This document shows positions 57,313 to 64,000 of a DNA stretch of 64,000 bases, one piece after another (within the stretch, counting starts at the first letter, position 1; every line of letters begins with the position of its first letter). A program made the position numbers and the translations under genes. Below the pieces are notes generated by a model, which worked only from the letters and a program-made list of their open reading frames with translations, did not search any database and was not told where the DNA came from. The DNA is from Cytobacillus eiseniae (lineage in GTDB: Bacteria > Bacillota > Bacilli > Bacillales > Cytobacillaceae): assembly GCF_017874625.1 (NCBI RefSeq), contig NZ_JAGIKZ010000006.1, positions 115,517 to 179,516 on the forward strand, written 5' to 3'.

Positions 57313-57453
57313 ATGACTAGAAAAAGAATTACTTTATCCAATTTGATTAGAGAAAATAAAGAGGCGCTATTAAGAGACCGTGATCAGCTTGAGAAAATTG
57401 AAAAGCGAATTGATGCTAAGCACTCCATCCAGAAAAAAGAAATCAAAGTGTAA
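57313..57453 (+). CDS. Small basic protein, FbpB-like (Fur-regulated basic protein family)
   Basis: 46 residues: a basic N-terminus MTRKRITLSNLIRENKEALL, then an RDRDQLEKIEKRIDAKH helix. This matches the pattern of the short FbpB family, which in B. subtilis assists the iron-sparing small RNA FsrA. ATG after GGAGGAACCTGGAA. It lies 48 bases after the glycine-riboswitch terminator and before the Mn riboswitch. I do not see a convincing Fur box. Family assignment is by resemblance and could be wrong for so short a protein. Confidence 0.6.
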   Translation: MTRKRITLSNLIRENKEALLRDRDQLEKIEKRIDAKHSIQKKEIKV

Positions 57454-57521
57454 TAAAATTAGGGTATTATCGGTTGACTGATTGATTCATAATGAATACA
57501 ATAAATATAATCAATTAAATA

Positions 57522-57692
57522 AGAACTCCTAAAGGGGAGTAGCTTTCACACCAAAGTCGTCACTTCGGAGTACATAACTCCCGGCTTTGATGGCAACAAT
57601 TCCGTTGTTAGCAAGACCTTTACCGAATAACTGGTAAAGGTCCTTTTTGGATTTAGGACCTTTACTGTCTATGTGCGGTAGGGTTCTTTTTT
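57522..57692 (+). ncRNA. yybP-ykoY (manganese) riboswitch with terminator platform
   Basis: The conserved strands are AAAGGGGAGTAGC, CGTCACTTCGGAG, ACTCCCGGCTTTGATGGCAA and TTAGCAAGACCTTTACC. They form the Mn-binding two-loop aptamer (57522-57626). GACCTTTACC (57615-57624) can pair with GGTAAAGGTC (57633-57642). The latter can instead pair with GGACCTTTAC (57657-57666), which can also form an imperfect hairpin ending in a T run at 57686-57691. Such competing hairpins fit transcriptional control. The downstream gene is a TerC/YkoY membrane protein, the standard target, but a dispersed repeat lies between. Confidence 0.93.
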
Positions 57693-57712
57693 GTTGGTTA
57701 GAGAACTAGAAA

Positions 57713-57904
57713 ATCGCACGTTGTGTATAAGTTTATGAGTAGTTTAGTCTACGTCCAGCTTCGGCGCCTATCGCCTATCAAACTTCAGTACTGCTCCCTG
57801 CGAAAAGTCAACATCGGTTCGTGCCTCACCGTGTTTCCTTTATCTCAGTCGCACTCCTTCCAGTTTGTACGGCGATGATCAAGGCGCCTACGCATTTGTT
57901 CTTG
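57713..57904 (+). repeat. Dispersed intergenic repeat, family 2, copy 2
   Basis: A 192-bp copy of the element at 25089, starting ATCGCACGTTGTGTATAA and containing GCGCCTATCGCCTATCAAAC, CACCGTGTTTCCTTTATC and CCTTCCAGTTTGTACGGCGA. It lies between the Mn riboswitch platform and the ykoY start codon, ending 29 bases before it, so it is part of the leader RNA of that gene. Confidence 0.75.
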
Positions 57905-57933
57905 ACATAATCAAAGTAGGGAGAGATGAAAAA

Positions 57934-58686
57934 ATGGAATTAGCTATTTTACTAGAATATGGTGGGGTATTGTTAGTGCTTATTGCACTAGAAGGATTAC
58001 TTGCTGCAGATAATGCATTAGTGCTAGCCATCATGGTTAAGCATCTACCAGAAAAGGAAAGGAAAAAGGCCTTGTTCTATGGGTTGGCAGGGGCATTTGT
58101 CTTCCGTTTCGGTTCGTTATTTATTATTTCCTTTCTTGTCGATGTATGGCAGGTTCAAGCAATTGGTGCTCTATATCTCCTGTTCATTGCTTTCAATCAT
58201 ATTTATCGAAAAGTAATCATCAATAAAGGCGAAAAAGATACCGGACGTAAAAAAGAGAAGCAAAATGCCGGCTTCTGGGTGACTGTTCTAAAGGTTGAAC
58301 TAGCAGATATTGCTTTTGCAGTGGACTCCATTCTTGCTGCTGTTGCACTTGCGATCGTACTTCCAGATACGAACTTACCGAATATTGGAGGGTTAGATGG
58401 AGGGAAATTCCTCGTTATTTTTGCAGGCGGCTTGATTGGATTAATAATTATGCGTTATGCAGCTAATTTCTTTGTGAGATTATTACAGGCAAAACCAGGA
58501 TTAGAAATTGCTGCATTTCTTATCGTTGGCTGGGTTGGTGTGAAGTTATCTGTTTATACGCTCTCCCATCCAGCATTAGCTGTTTTGCCAGAAGCTTTTG
58601 CTAAGTCGCCTGTATGGAAAATCACTTTCTATTTGGTTCTTTTGCTCATAGCGTTAGGTGGCTGGTTTTTTTCAAAAAGAAAATAG
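57934..58686 (+). CDS. TerC/YkoY-family membrane protein (probable Mn2+ exporter)
   Basis: 250 residues with seven to eight membrane helices. The TerC-family acidic motifs are present: EGLLAADNALVLAIMV in the first helices and VELADIAFAVDSILAAVAL in the middle, with the conserved Asp residues. ATG at 57934 is chosen, after AGGGAGAG. YkoY/MeeF-type proteins export manganese or metallate secreted enzymes; the upstream Mn riboswitch supports this. A 192-bp repeat is inserted between riboswitch and gene. Confidence 0.92.
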   Translation: MELAILLEYGGVLLVLIALEGLLAADNALVLAIMVKHLPEKERKKALFYGLAGAFVFRFGSLFIISFLVDVWQVQAIGALYLLFIAFNHIYRKVIINKGEKDTGRKKEKQNAGFWVTVLKVELADIAFAVDSILAAVALAIVLPDTNLPNIGGLDGGKFLVIFAGGLIGLIIMRYAANFFVRLLQAKPGLEIAAFLIVGWVGVKLSVYTLSHPALAVLPEAFAKSPVWKITFYLVLLLIALGGWFFSKRK

Positions 58687-58720
58687 ATATTAATGATCTA
58701 AACACCGTTCTAGTGAATGA

Positions 58721-59668
58721 GAATGGTATGGACACCTTCCAACGGTTGAGCAGTTAAAAGAACTACATGACTCCTTAATTAGAAATCGTGAACTTCCAAG
58801 TTATCTCGTTCATATTATTACTTGTTTGCCAGCGGATATCGATATGATGAGTGTTTTAAGAACTGTTATTTCAGCAGAAGGAAATAAAGAGTATCAATGG
58901 AAGCCATCCATTGAACAAGCCATTCGATTAACTGCCCTAATCCCAAGCATTATTGCCTATCGCAAAAGACATCTAGAAGGAAAAACCTTCATTCCGCCAA
59001 ATCCTAAATTCAATCATGTTGAAAACTATTTATATATGCTGAGTGGCGAGGTTCCTGTTCAAGCACATGTCCATGCTTTGGAAACCTATATGATTTTAAC
59101 GATGGAGCATGGAATGAATGCGTCTACGTTCTCAGCGAGAGTAACAGCTTCTACTGAATCAGATCTTGTATCTGCTGTTACTTCTGCGGTTGGTACAATG
59201 AAAGGGCCTCTGCATGGGGGAGCACCATCAGAAGTGATTTTATTATTGAATGAGGTGCATGAACATGGGGATGCAGAAACAGTTATCAGAAACAAATTAA
59301 ATCTAGGTGAAAGATTGATGGGGTTTCGCCATCGGATTTATAAAACGGTAGACCCAAGATCAGTGGCATTGAAAGCAAAGCTGATGGAGTTTTCTGGTGA
59401 GGATCAATGGCTTGATCTTTCGATGAGAGTGGAAGAGCTTGGAGTAGCAATTCTTCAAGAGATGAAGCCTGGCAGATCACTTTATACAAATGTTGAATTT
59501 TATGCTGCGGCTATTATGAAAGCAATCAAAATGAATCCAGAATTATTCACACCAACCTTTACAGCAAGCCGCATAGTAGGCTGGTGTGCCCATAGTATAG
59601 AACAGGCTGAAACTAATGTAATTTTTAGACCACAATCAAAATATATTAGTGCTGTTAATAAGATGTAA
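58721..59668 (+). pseudogene. Citrate synthase, N-terminally truncated
   Basis: The frame begins abruptly at about EWYGHLPTVEQLKELHDSL (58721) directly after an in-frame TGA at 58718. About 50-60 N-terminal residues of a normal ~370-residue citrate synthase are missing. The rest is intact to the stop: HVHALETYMILTMEHGMNAS, GPLHGGAPSEV (catalytic His), GFRHRIYKTVDPRS (catalytic His and Arg/Asp region), and RPQSKYIS at the end. The first usable start is TTG at 58826, deeper in the protein. No matching N-terminal piece lies upstream; the YkoY gene ends at 58686. It is probably non-functional, perhaps a paralogue such as CitA/MmgD. Confidence 0.82.
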
Positions 59669-59704
59669 GAATCAATATAAGTATTAAGTATTATAATAAT
59701 ATTA

Positions 59705-59838
59705 GGCTCTTTTTAAAAGGTTGTTGTTTTAAATCAAATGTTAGAATGAATAATTTACCAAATAGGTCAGTTGATTGGAGCGGAAATCAACCTTTACCAA
59801 TTATGTGTAAAATAGTAACAATGTTTACGAAAACAGCC
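59705..59838 (+). mobile_element. MITE-like element, internally deleted copy C
   Basis: 134 bp with the same ends as the element at 17697 (GGCTCTTTTTAAAAGGTTGTT ... TTTACGAAAACAGCC). The GC-rich core is missing, and TGGAGCGGAA occurs once where copy A has it twice, 108 bp apart. This is what recombination or slippage between those direct repeats would give. Confidence 0.72.
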
Positions 59839-60121
59839 AAATGTAATTAATTAGTGAAGGAAAGTAATGCTCGTTCCTGATCGGATGGATTTTAGTGCAG
59901 CTCATCGGGGCTGCTTTTTCTTATGTTCACAATGAGAAACCATCGGATTGATAAGAAATGAACAAATGTAAAATAAAATACAAGAATTTTGTCGAAATTT
60001 AGGGGATAAGAGGTATAATAAATGCAATACAGATGAATGGATTGAATTACATACTCTGTATGAAGTCGAGGAAATTCTAAATAGAGTTTCTAAAACTTAT
60101 TCCATTTTTGTGAGGAACGAT
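59839..60121. other. Intergenic region before the sensor kinase
   Basis: About 280 bp. A weak hairpin GCAGC/GCTGC followed by TTTTTC is at 59897-59919, without a gene directly before it. The promoter of the sensor kinase is probably near 60010-60060, where TATAATAAATGC is seen. Nothing else is recognised. Confidence 0.45.
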
Positions 60122-61357
60122 ATGAACATACAGAATATCCATGAGCGGCTGCTTAATGAAGAGAAGCGCGCGCTGAAAGTGTATTTATTAACCTTTTATA
60201 TCACTTTTATTTTATATGATCTTTTTTACTACTATTTGTATCCAACGTATATATTGGACAAACCCGCAGGATTAGAAAGTCCTTTTGGCTTTTGGAATTA
60301 TGTAATAATCTTTGGGCTGCTTCCAGTTTCCTATTATTTAATAAGGCAAGGAAAGCTATATATAGTAAAATATCTCTACATTTTTATTTACTTAACGGTA
60401 ACAACAACGAGTGACATCTTCCAGTATATGAACACAGTTGGCGAGTTCAAAAGTGGCAATGTTGCTGAAATTATCCTAATCTTATTTTCACCTATTTTTA
60501 TTAATAAACGCTTTTTCTTTGTTTGCTTACTTGCATCCATTATAAGATATGTAATGATTGGAATAGTGATCAATACTTCAGCAGTGGCTTTTCCTATCGT
60601 GTTAATTATTACTTTCGCAGCGATCTCTTATATTTTATTAAATCGATTTCTCTCTTATATTCATGCGCTTACATCTGCTAATGAGGAATTAAAGCATAGA
60701 GAAAAGCTGGCAATTATTGGACAGATGGCAACCTCGATTGGCCATGAGATACGAAACCCACTAGCATCATTAAAGGGATTTACACAGTTACAAAAAGAAA
60801 AATATATTCATGATCAAAAGTATTTTTCAATAATGGAGCAAGAAATTGAACGGATTGATTTAATTGTAAATGATCTGCTATTACTAGGAAAACCAAAGTC
60901 TAATCAATTTCAGAAGCATCAAATGAAAGACATTCTTTCCTATGTGCTATCCATTACAAAACAACAGGCCAGTCATAAACAGATCTCCTTTTCGTTAGAA
61001 ATGGATCCACATCTTCCTGAAGTGGAGTGTGTTGAAAATCAAATTAAGCAAGTGTTTATAAATGTAATAAAAAATGGTCTAGATTCAATGAATGTTGATG
61101 GGGGCGTATATACGATACTAGTAAAGCAACACTCAAGGAATGAAATCTCTATCAGCTTTATTGATCAGGGATGTGGCATGTCTGAAACAGTTATAGAAAA
61201 TTTATTCACTCCTTTCTATACGACTAAAGAAGATGGAACAGGACTTGGCCTTATCGTTTCGAAAAAAATAATTGAAGATCATCTAGGGAGAATCTTCGTT
61301 GAAAGTGAAGTCAATAAGGGAACAAGGATGGATGTAATCCTGCCTATTAGTCAATAA
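60122..61357 (+). CDS. Membrane sensor histidine kinase, KinB-like
   Basis: 411 residues from ATG 60122 (AGGA five bases upstream; an in-frame GTG lies at 60110). Five to six membrane helices occupy ~20-190. The cytoplasmic part has a HisKA domain with IGHEIRNPLASLKGFTQLQK (His phospho-acceptor) and a HATPase domain with IKNGLDSM, FIDQGCGMSE and GTGLGLIVSKKIIEDH. The topology and H-box sequence resemble the sporulation kinases KinB/KinD, which feed Spo0F. No response regulator is adjacent, which also fits an orphan phosphorelay kinase. The signal is unknown. Confidence 0.85.
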   Translation: MNIQNIHERLLNEEKRALKVYLLTFYITFILYDLFYYYLYPTYILDKPAGLESPFGFWNYVIIFGLLPVSYYLIRQGKLYIVKYLYIFIYLTVTTTSDIFQYMNTVGEFKSGNVAEIILILFSPIFINKRFFFVCLLASIIRYVMIGIVINTSAVAFPIVLIITFAAISYILLNRFLSYIHALTSANEELKHREKLAIIGQMATSIGHEIRNPLASLKGFTQLQKEKYIHDQKYFSIMEQEIERIDLIVNDLLLLGKPKSNQFQKHQMKDILSYVLSITKQQASHKQISFSLEMDPHLPEVECVENQIKQVFINVIKNGLDSMNVDGGVYTILVKQHSRNEISISFIDQGCGMSETVIENLFTPFYTTKEDGTGLGLIVSKKIIEDHLGRIFVESEVNKGTRMDVILPISQ

Positions 61358-61422
61358 GAGGTGTAGGTGTGTTCATTTAATTGATGGGTTCTAATATACA
61401 ATCTGTTAAGGAGAGAGTGACG

Positions 61423-61782
61423 ATGCAATTAGAACAAAAGAAAATTGATCAACTAGTCGAATGTTTTTACGGTAAATTAATAAAAGATTCCTATTACAGT
61501 ACAATGTTTGCCGAAAGAGAAGTTGACATTGAGCTTTTAAAAAGCAGACAGCGCACGTTTATTAGTAAACTAGCTGCGGAGGATTCCTCACATGATCATG
61601 AGGGACAAGTGAATCAAGTAAAAGAAAGGCATCCATTTCAAACGACGCCAGAAAGAGCAGAAATTTGGTTGAATACAATGGAAGATGCCATGAATGAAAT
61701 AAAACTAGAAGAAGCAGTAAAGGAACATTTATTACAGAAAATAACCTTTTTGATGAATAAAATGAGTAAAAAACAACCTTAG
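61423..61782 (+). CDS. Truncated-hemoglobin-like globin
   Basis: 119 residues from ATG 61423, with AAGGAGAG upstream. The C-terminal half KERHPFQTTPERAEIWLNTM corresponds to the F-helix/proximal histidine and following tryptophan region of group II truncated hemoglobins. VECFYGKLIKDSYYSTMFAE at the start is the A/B helix pattern. It is short, and the distal-site residues are less typical than in YjbI-type proteins. Haem binding is inferred from the proximal histidine. It lies 65 bases downstream of the sensor kinase on the same strand. Confidence 0.75.
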   Translation: MQLEQKKIDQLVECFYGKLIKDSYYSTMFAEREVDIELLKSRQRTFISKLAAEDSSHDHEGQVNQVKERHPFQTTPERAEIWLNTMEDAMNEIKLEEAVKEHLLQKITFLMNKMSKKQP

Positions 61783-61800
61783 ATTGAGGTTGTTTTTCTT
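61771..61800 (+). terminator. Intrinsic terminator overlapping the globin stop codon
   Basis: AACAACCT/AGGTTGTT stem followed by TTTCTTTTG; the TAG stop codon is at the left arm-loop junction. Confidence 0.85.
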
Positions 61801-61885
61801 TTGTTTAAGTCAAATATAATTAATGGAATAACTCCTCTCTTTTCACAATATGATGAACTATTAATCATGGAATGAGGGGATCATA

Positions 61886-62278
61886 ATGAAAAATAAAGTG
61901 GATGTAGTCGTGACAAGTGAGATGGTTGCTCAATATCATGAACTAAACGGTAAGAAAAAGGAGATTGAAGCTCAATTAAATGAGCTGAAAAATAACTTTA
62001 ATCATTATTTCGATCGATTAGTAGGAAAGAATATTAAAGGTGAAAAAATTCTAGGTGATTTCAAATTACAAAGACAAATTAGGATCACAGAGAAATATGA
62101 GGATGAGGCAACCGTTAATCGACTAGAAGGGTTGAATCTACAAGAATTGATTATAAAGAAACCGGATGAAGAAAAAATTAAATCGGCACTGAATTTAGGG
62201 CTCTTAAAAGAAGAGGATTTAAAGGATTGTAAGAAAATAAGTTATTCTCAGGCGATTTATGTTAAATCTAACGAGTAG
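61886..62278 (+). CDS. Hypothetical coiled-coil protein
   Basis: 130 residues, ATG after GAGGGGATCATA. Residues ~10-45 form a heptad-rich charged helix (ELNGKKKEIEAQLNELKNNF). After it come a short GKNIKGEKILGDFKLQRQIR segment and an acidic/basic C-terminus with repeated LNLxxL patterns. No membrane segment, signal peptide or enzyme motif. I do not recognise the family. Its arrangement loosely recalls short phage-derived host-nuclease-inhibitor or Gp157-type proteins, but there is no phage context. It is a single gene with its own terminator. Confidence 0.7.
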   Translation: MKNKVDVVVTSEMVAQYHELNGKKKEIEAQLNELKNNFNHYFDRLVGKNIKGEKILGDFKLQRQIRITEKYEDEATVNRLEGLNLQELIIKKPDEEKIKSALNLGLLKEEDLKDCKKISYSQAIYVKSNE

Positions 62279-62309
62279 TTATTGCCTAATTTTTAATAAA
62301 TCTGTATAG

Positions 62310-62340
62310 GCTTTGGACGTATGTTGTCCAAAGCTTTTTT
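62310..62340 (+). terminator. Intrinsic terminator
   Basis: GCTTTGGAC/GTCCAAAGC perfect stem with a 6-base loop and a T run. Confidence 0.9.
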
Positions 62341-62417
62341 ATGTGATTAATAGTACAATATAGCTAATCAAATATAGACCATTGTATTGATGTTAAACAC
62401 TGAAAGGAAGATAGAGT

Positions 62418-62597
62418 TTGAAAAAACTATCATTTGTTATCCCAATAATGATTGTCGTAGCGATCCTAGCTATATGGATGCTAAATAAAGACTACGCAGA
62501 AATTGATTTTCAAATAAGACTTGTGATTGCATTAGGTGCCGCATTATTATCTGGAGTCATATCCTATTTCTTATTTGCTTTTGACAAAGAAAAATAG
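62418..62597 (+). CDS. Small two-helix membrane protein
   Basis: 59 residues from TTG 62418, with GAAAGGAAG nine bases upstream. Helix 1 is LSFVIPIMIVVAILAIWML, then a polar NKDYAEIDFQIR loop, then helix 2 IALGAALLSGVISYFLFAF, ending in a charged DKEK tail. The good ribosome-binding site, the clean topology and a following terminator support a real gene. Function unknown. Confidence 0.7.
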   Translation: MKKLSFVIPIMIVVAILAIWMLNKDYAEIDFQIRLVIALGAALLSGVISYFLFAFDKEK

Positions 62598-62612
62598 CTT
62601 GAAAATCAACGA

Positions 62613-62647
62613 AACCGCAGGATCAGTCAGAGGATCTTGCGGTTTTT
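62613..62647 (+). terminator. Intrinsic terminator
   Basis: AACCGCAGGATC pairs with GATCTTGCGGTT, followed by TTTTT. Confidence 0.88.
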
Positions 62648-62748
62648 GTATAGCAAAGAATGGACTTTCTTCTTGCTTTTGATGCCAATCACAGAATATT
62701 TTACTTTCTACGTATATAATAAACAAAAAAATGTAGGAGAGGGATTGC

Positions 62749-63393
62749 ATGCAATTAATTTTATCTGAAAAAAATCTGGAGGTCTATTTGGAAAAAACAG
62801 ACATAATCAATTTCCGTCATTCTTTGATACAAAAGAAGTTGGATGAGTTCAGAAAAAAGGGGCAAACAAAGAGAGAATTAGCAGAAATGGCTTTTTTATT
62901 TGTTAGGGATGAGATTCAACATTCTTTTGATAAAGAAAGTGAAGTGATTACGATTTCTGCTTCAGATACACTTGAGAATGGAGAGGGAATTTGTTTTGCG
63001 AAAGCTCATTTGCTCGCAGCTTTTCTAAGGGGAATGGATATACCAGCTGGCTTTTGTTATCAGCGTGTAACAAGAAAGGGAACACCTGAATCTGGATATG
63101 CTTTGCATGGATTAAACGCTGTATACTTGGATGATATCAATCAATGGTTTCGGTTAGACCCGCGCGGCAATAAGCCAGGTGTTTATTCTGAATTTAGTAT
63201 TTCTCCAGAAAAACTGGCCTATCCGATCCGTACACAATTAGATGAAATGGATTATCCCTTTGTTTATAAGGATCCACTTGAAAGTGTCATTTATTCTATG
63301 GAGCAATCTATTAATTGTAAAGAATTATTCTTTAATCGGCCAGAATCAATCATAATTAACTCAAATATACTGAAATCGGTAAAAAAGCTTTGA
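62749..63393 (+). CDS. Transglutaminase-like protein
   Basis: 214 residues with a transglutaminase/protease core: the nucleophile in NGEGICFAKAHLLAAFLRG, the histidine in YALHGLNAVYL, and the aspartate in WFRLDPRGNKPG. It has no signal peptide, so it should be cytoplasmic. Bacterial members include proteases and amide hydrolases; the substrate is unknown. ATG after AGGAGAGGGATTGC. It is the last supported gene in the window. Confidence 0.87.
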   Translation: MQLILSEKNLEVYLEKTDIINFRHSLIQKKLDEFRKKGQTKRELAEMAFLFVRDEIQHSFDKESEVITISASDTLENGEGICFAKAHLLAAFLRGMDIPAGFCYQRVTRKGTPESGYALHGLNAVYLDDINQWFRLDPRGNKPGVYSEFSISPEKLAYPIRTQLDEMDYPFVYKDPLESVIYSMEQSINCKELFFNRPESIIINSNILKSVKKL

Positions 63394-64000
63394 GGCAATT
63401 AGAAAAACTGTCTACCTATTATTGGAATTTCCTTTCAATTAATCGTTGTCTATTTAAAAGTATTTTCAGGAACCTTGATAATTACTTTAAAGCTTTGGCC
63501 AACTCTAGTTAGTTTTCTTCATAGTATATTTTATAGAATATTCCTCCATGTGTGTACTGATCTTTATCAACGATTTTTTATGTTTTATATTATTGTGAGT
63601 TTGATAATAACCTTTGGTCTTATAAACACAGTGATTATTTAATTTTAGCTAAATAATCACTGTGTTTACTGTATAAATGTAGTATAAGATAGATAAGTTT
63701 AACCAAATTATACAACAAATAAGATTAGAAGGAGTGTTATTAACCAACAAAGGAGGTACCAAAGGTTTGAATGCAGATTGTAAAATGCAACCATAATAGG
63801 TTAATCAATATTTTTTCTTTATAAAATTATGGTCGAGATACAATTTTAAATGATATATTTATCATAATAGTAAATTCACTTTAATTGGTATATTTGTTAT
63901 AATTTGGTTCATCACCATAACTTGGGGTTGACCTCATGAAAATTCAATAATTTTACATCTAACTATAGAAGAAAAGCGAAAACTCCCGTATCGTAATTGT
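63394..64000. other. Intergenic region at the right end of the window
   Basis: About 600 bp without a supported gene. An 18-bp inverted repeat is listed separately. AAAGGAGGT at 63750-63758, a strong ribosome-binding sequence, precedes TTG 63767, but the frame has only nine codons (stop 63794-63796). Promoter-like AT-rich motifs (TTTGTTATAATTTGG) occur at 63890-63908, suggesting a transcript running out of the window. Confidence 0.5.
63624..63668. repeat. 18-bp inverted repeat
   Basis: AAACACAGTGATTATTTA (63624-63641) and TAAATAATCACTGTGTTT (63650-63667) are perfect inverted copies separated by 8 bases. There is no T run on either side, so this is not a standard terminator. Confidence 0.8.

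Noticed and set aside
57865..57933. N-terminal extension of the TerC/YkoY protein
   Set aside because: Those codons fall in the dispersed repeat and the following linker; the good ribosome-binding site and family start are at 57934.
63767..63796. Nine-codon peptide after a strong AAAGGAGGT site
   Set aside because: Too short to support without expression data; noted in the intergenic description only.

Overview
The window is AT-rich chromosomal DNA from a Firmicute of the family Bacillaceae. This rests on Bacillus-type ribosome-binding sites (AGGAGG/GGTG) with frequent TTG and GTG starts, the xpaC-telA pair, a seven-gene Mrp antiporter, an MtlR/MtlA/MtlF/MtlD mannitol set, a class III aspartokinase, and c-di-GMP-I, preQ1-I, glycine and yybP-ykoY (Mn) riboswitches. 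I see no rRNA, tRNA or complete prophage. The species cannot be named from the sequence.

Layout. 1-3740: the downstream half of a type I-C cas operon (cas8c C-terminus, cas7, cas4, cas1, cas2); cas3 and cas5c would lie to the left. 3741-3906: leader. 3907-11942: one CRISPR array that I counted as 122 repeats of 32 bp and 121 spacers of 33-38 bp, with the last three repeats degenerate. 12.4-16.5 kb: a c-di-GMP riboswitch and two chemoreceptor genes, each broken by a one-base lesion in an A5 tract. 16.6-28.9 kb: housekeeping and accessory genes (proline dehydrogenase, TetR/MFS exporter pair, SET protein, C45 hydrolase, XpaC/TelA, FAD protein, 2-hydroxyacid dehydrogenase, TerD-TerB fusion). 29.0-29.6 kb: a 51-bp tandem repeat. 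29.7-32.2 kb: glnS with an ASCH protein and a membrane protein. 32.5-38.4 kb: a TPR-like protein of unknown role, then a hybrid sensor kinase and a CheR-type methyltransferase that resemble RsbK/RsbM; the matching REC-PP2C phosphatase (RsbY-like) is at 46.1-47.3 kb beyond the mrp operon (40.0-45.8 kb). 47.5-49.5 kb: aspartokinase and queT. 49.7-57.0 kb: the mannitol PTS locus, which carries its own HPr and Enzyme I genes. 57.0-58.7 kb: a tandem glycine riboswitch, a 46-aa FbpB-like gene, a Mn riboswitch and a TerC/YkoY membrane protein. 58.7-63.4 kb: a truncated citrate synthase, a sensor kinase, a globin, and small or unknown genes.

The most informative signals are inside the array. Two spacers (7650-7684 and 7848-7880) overlap by 13 nt on opposite strands, and each supplies the other's flank, which reads TTC in both cases. 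The array therefore reports its own PAM and shows that one element was sampled twice. A second opposite-strand pair overlaps by 16 nt, two spacers are duplicated, and one spacer contains a collapsed piece of the repeat. Elsewhere, a MITE-like family (three clear copies, one with an 8-bp target duplication, one internally deleted) and a second dispersed repeat sit next to or between regulatory elements and genes.
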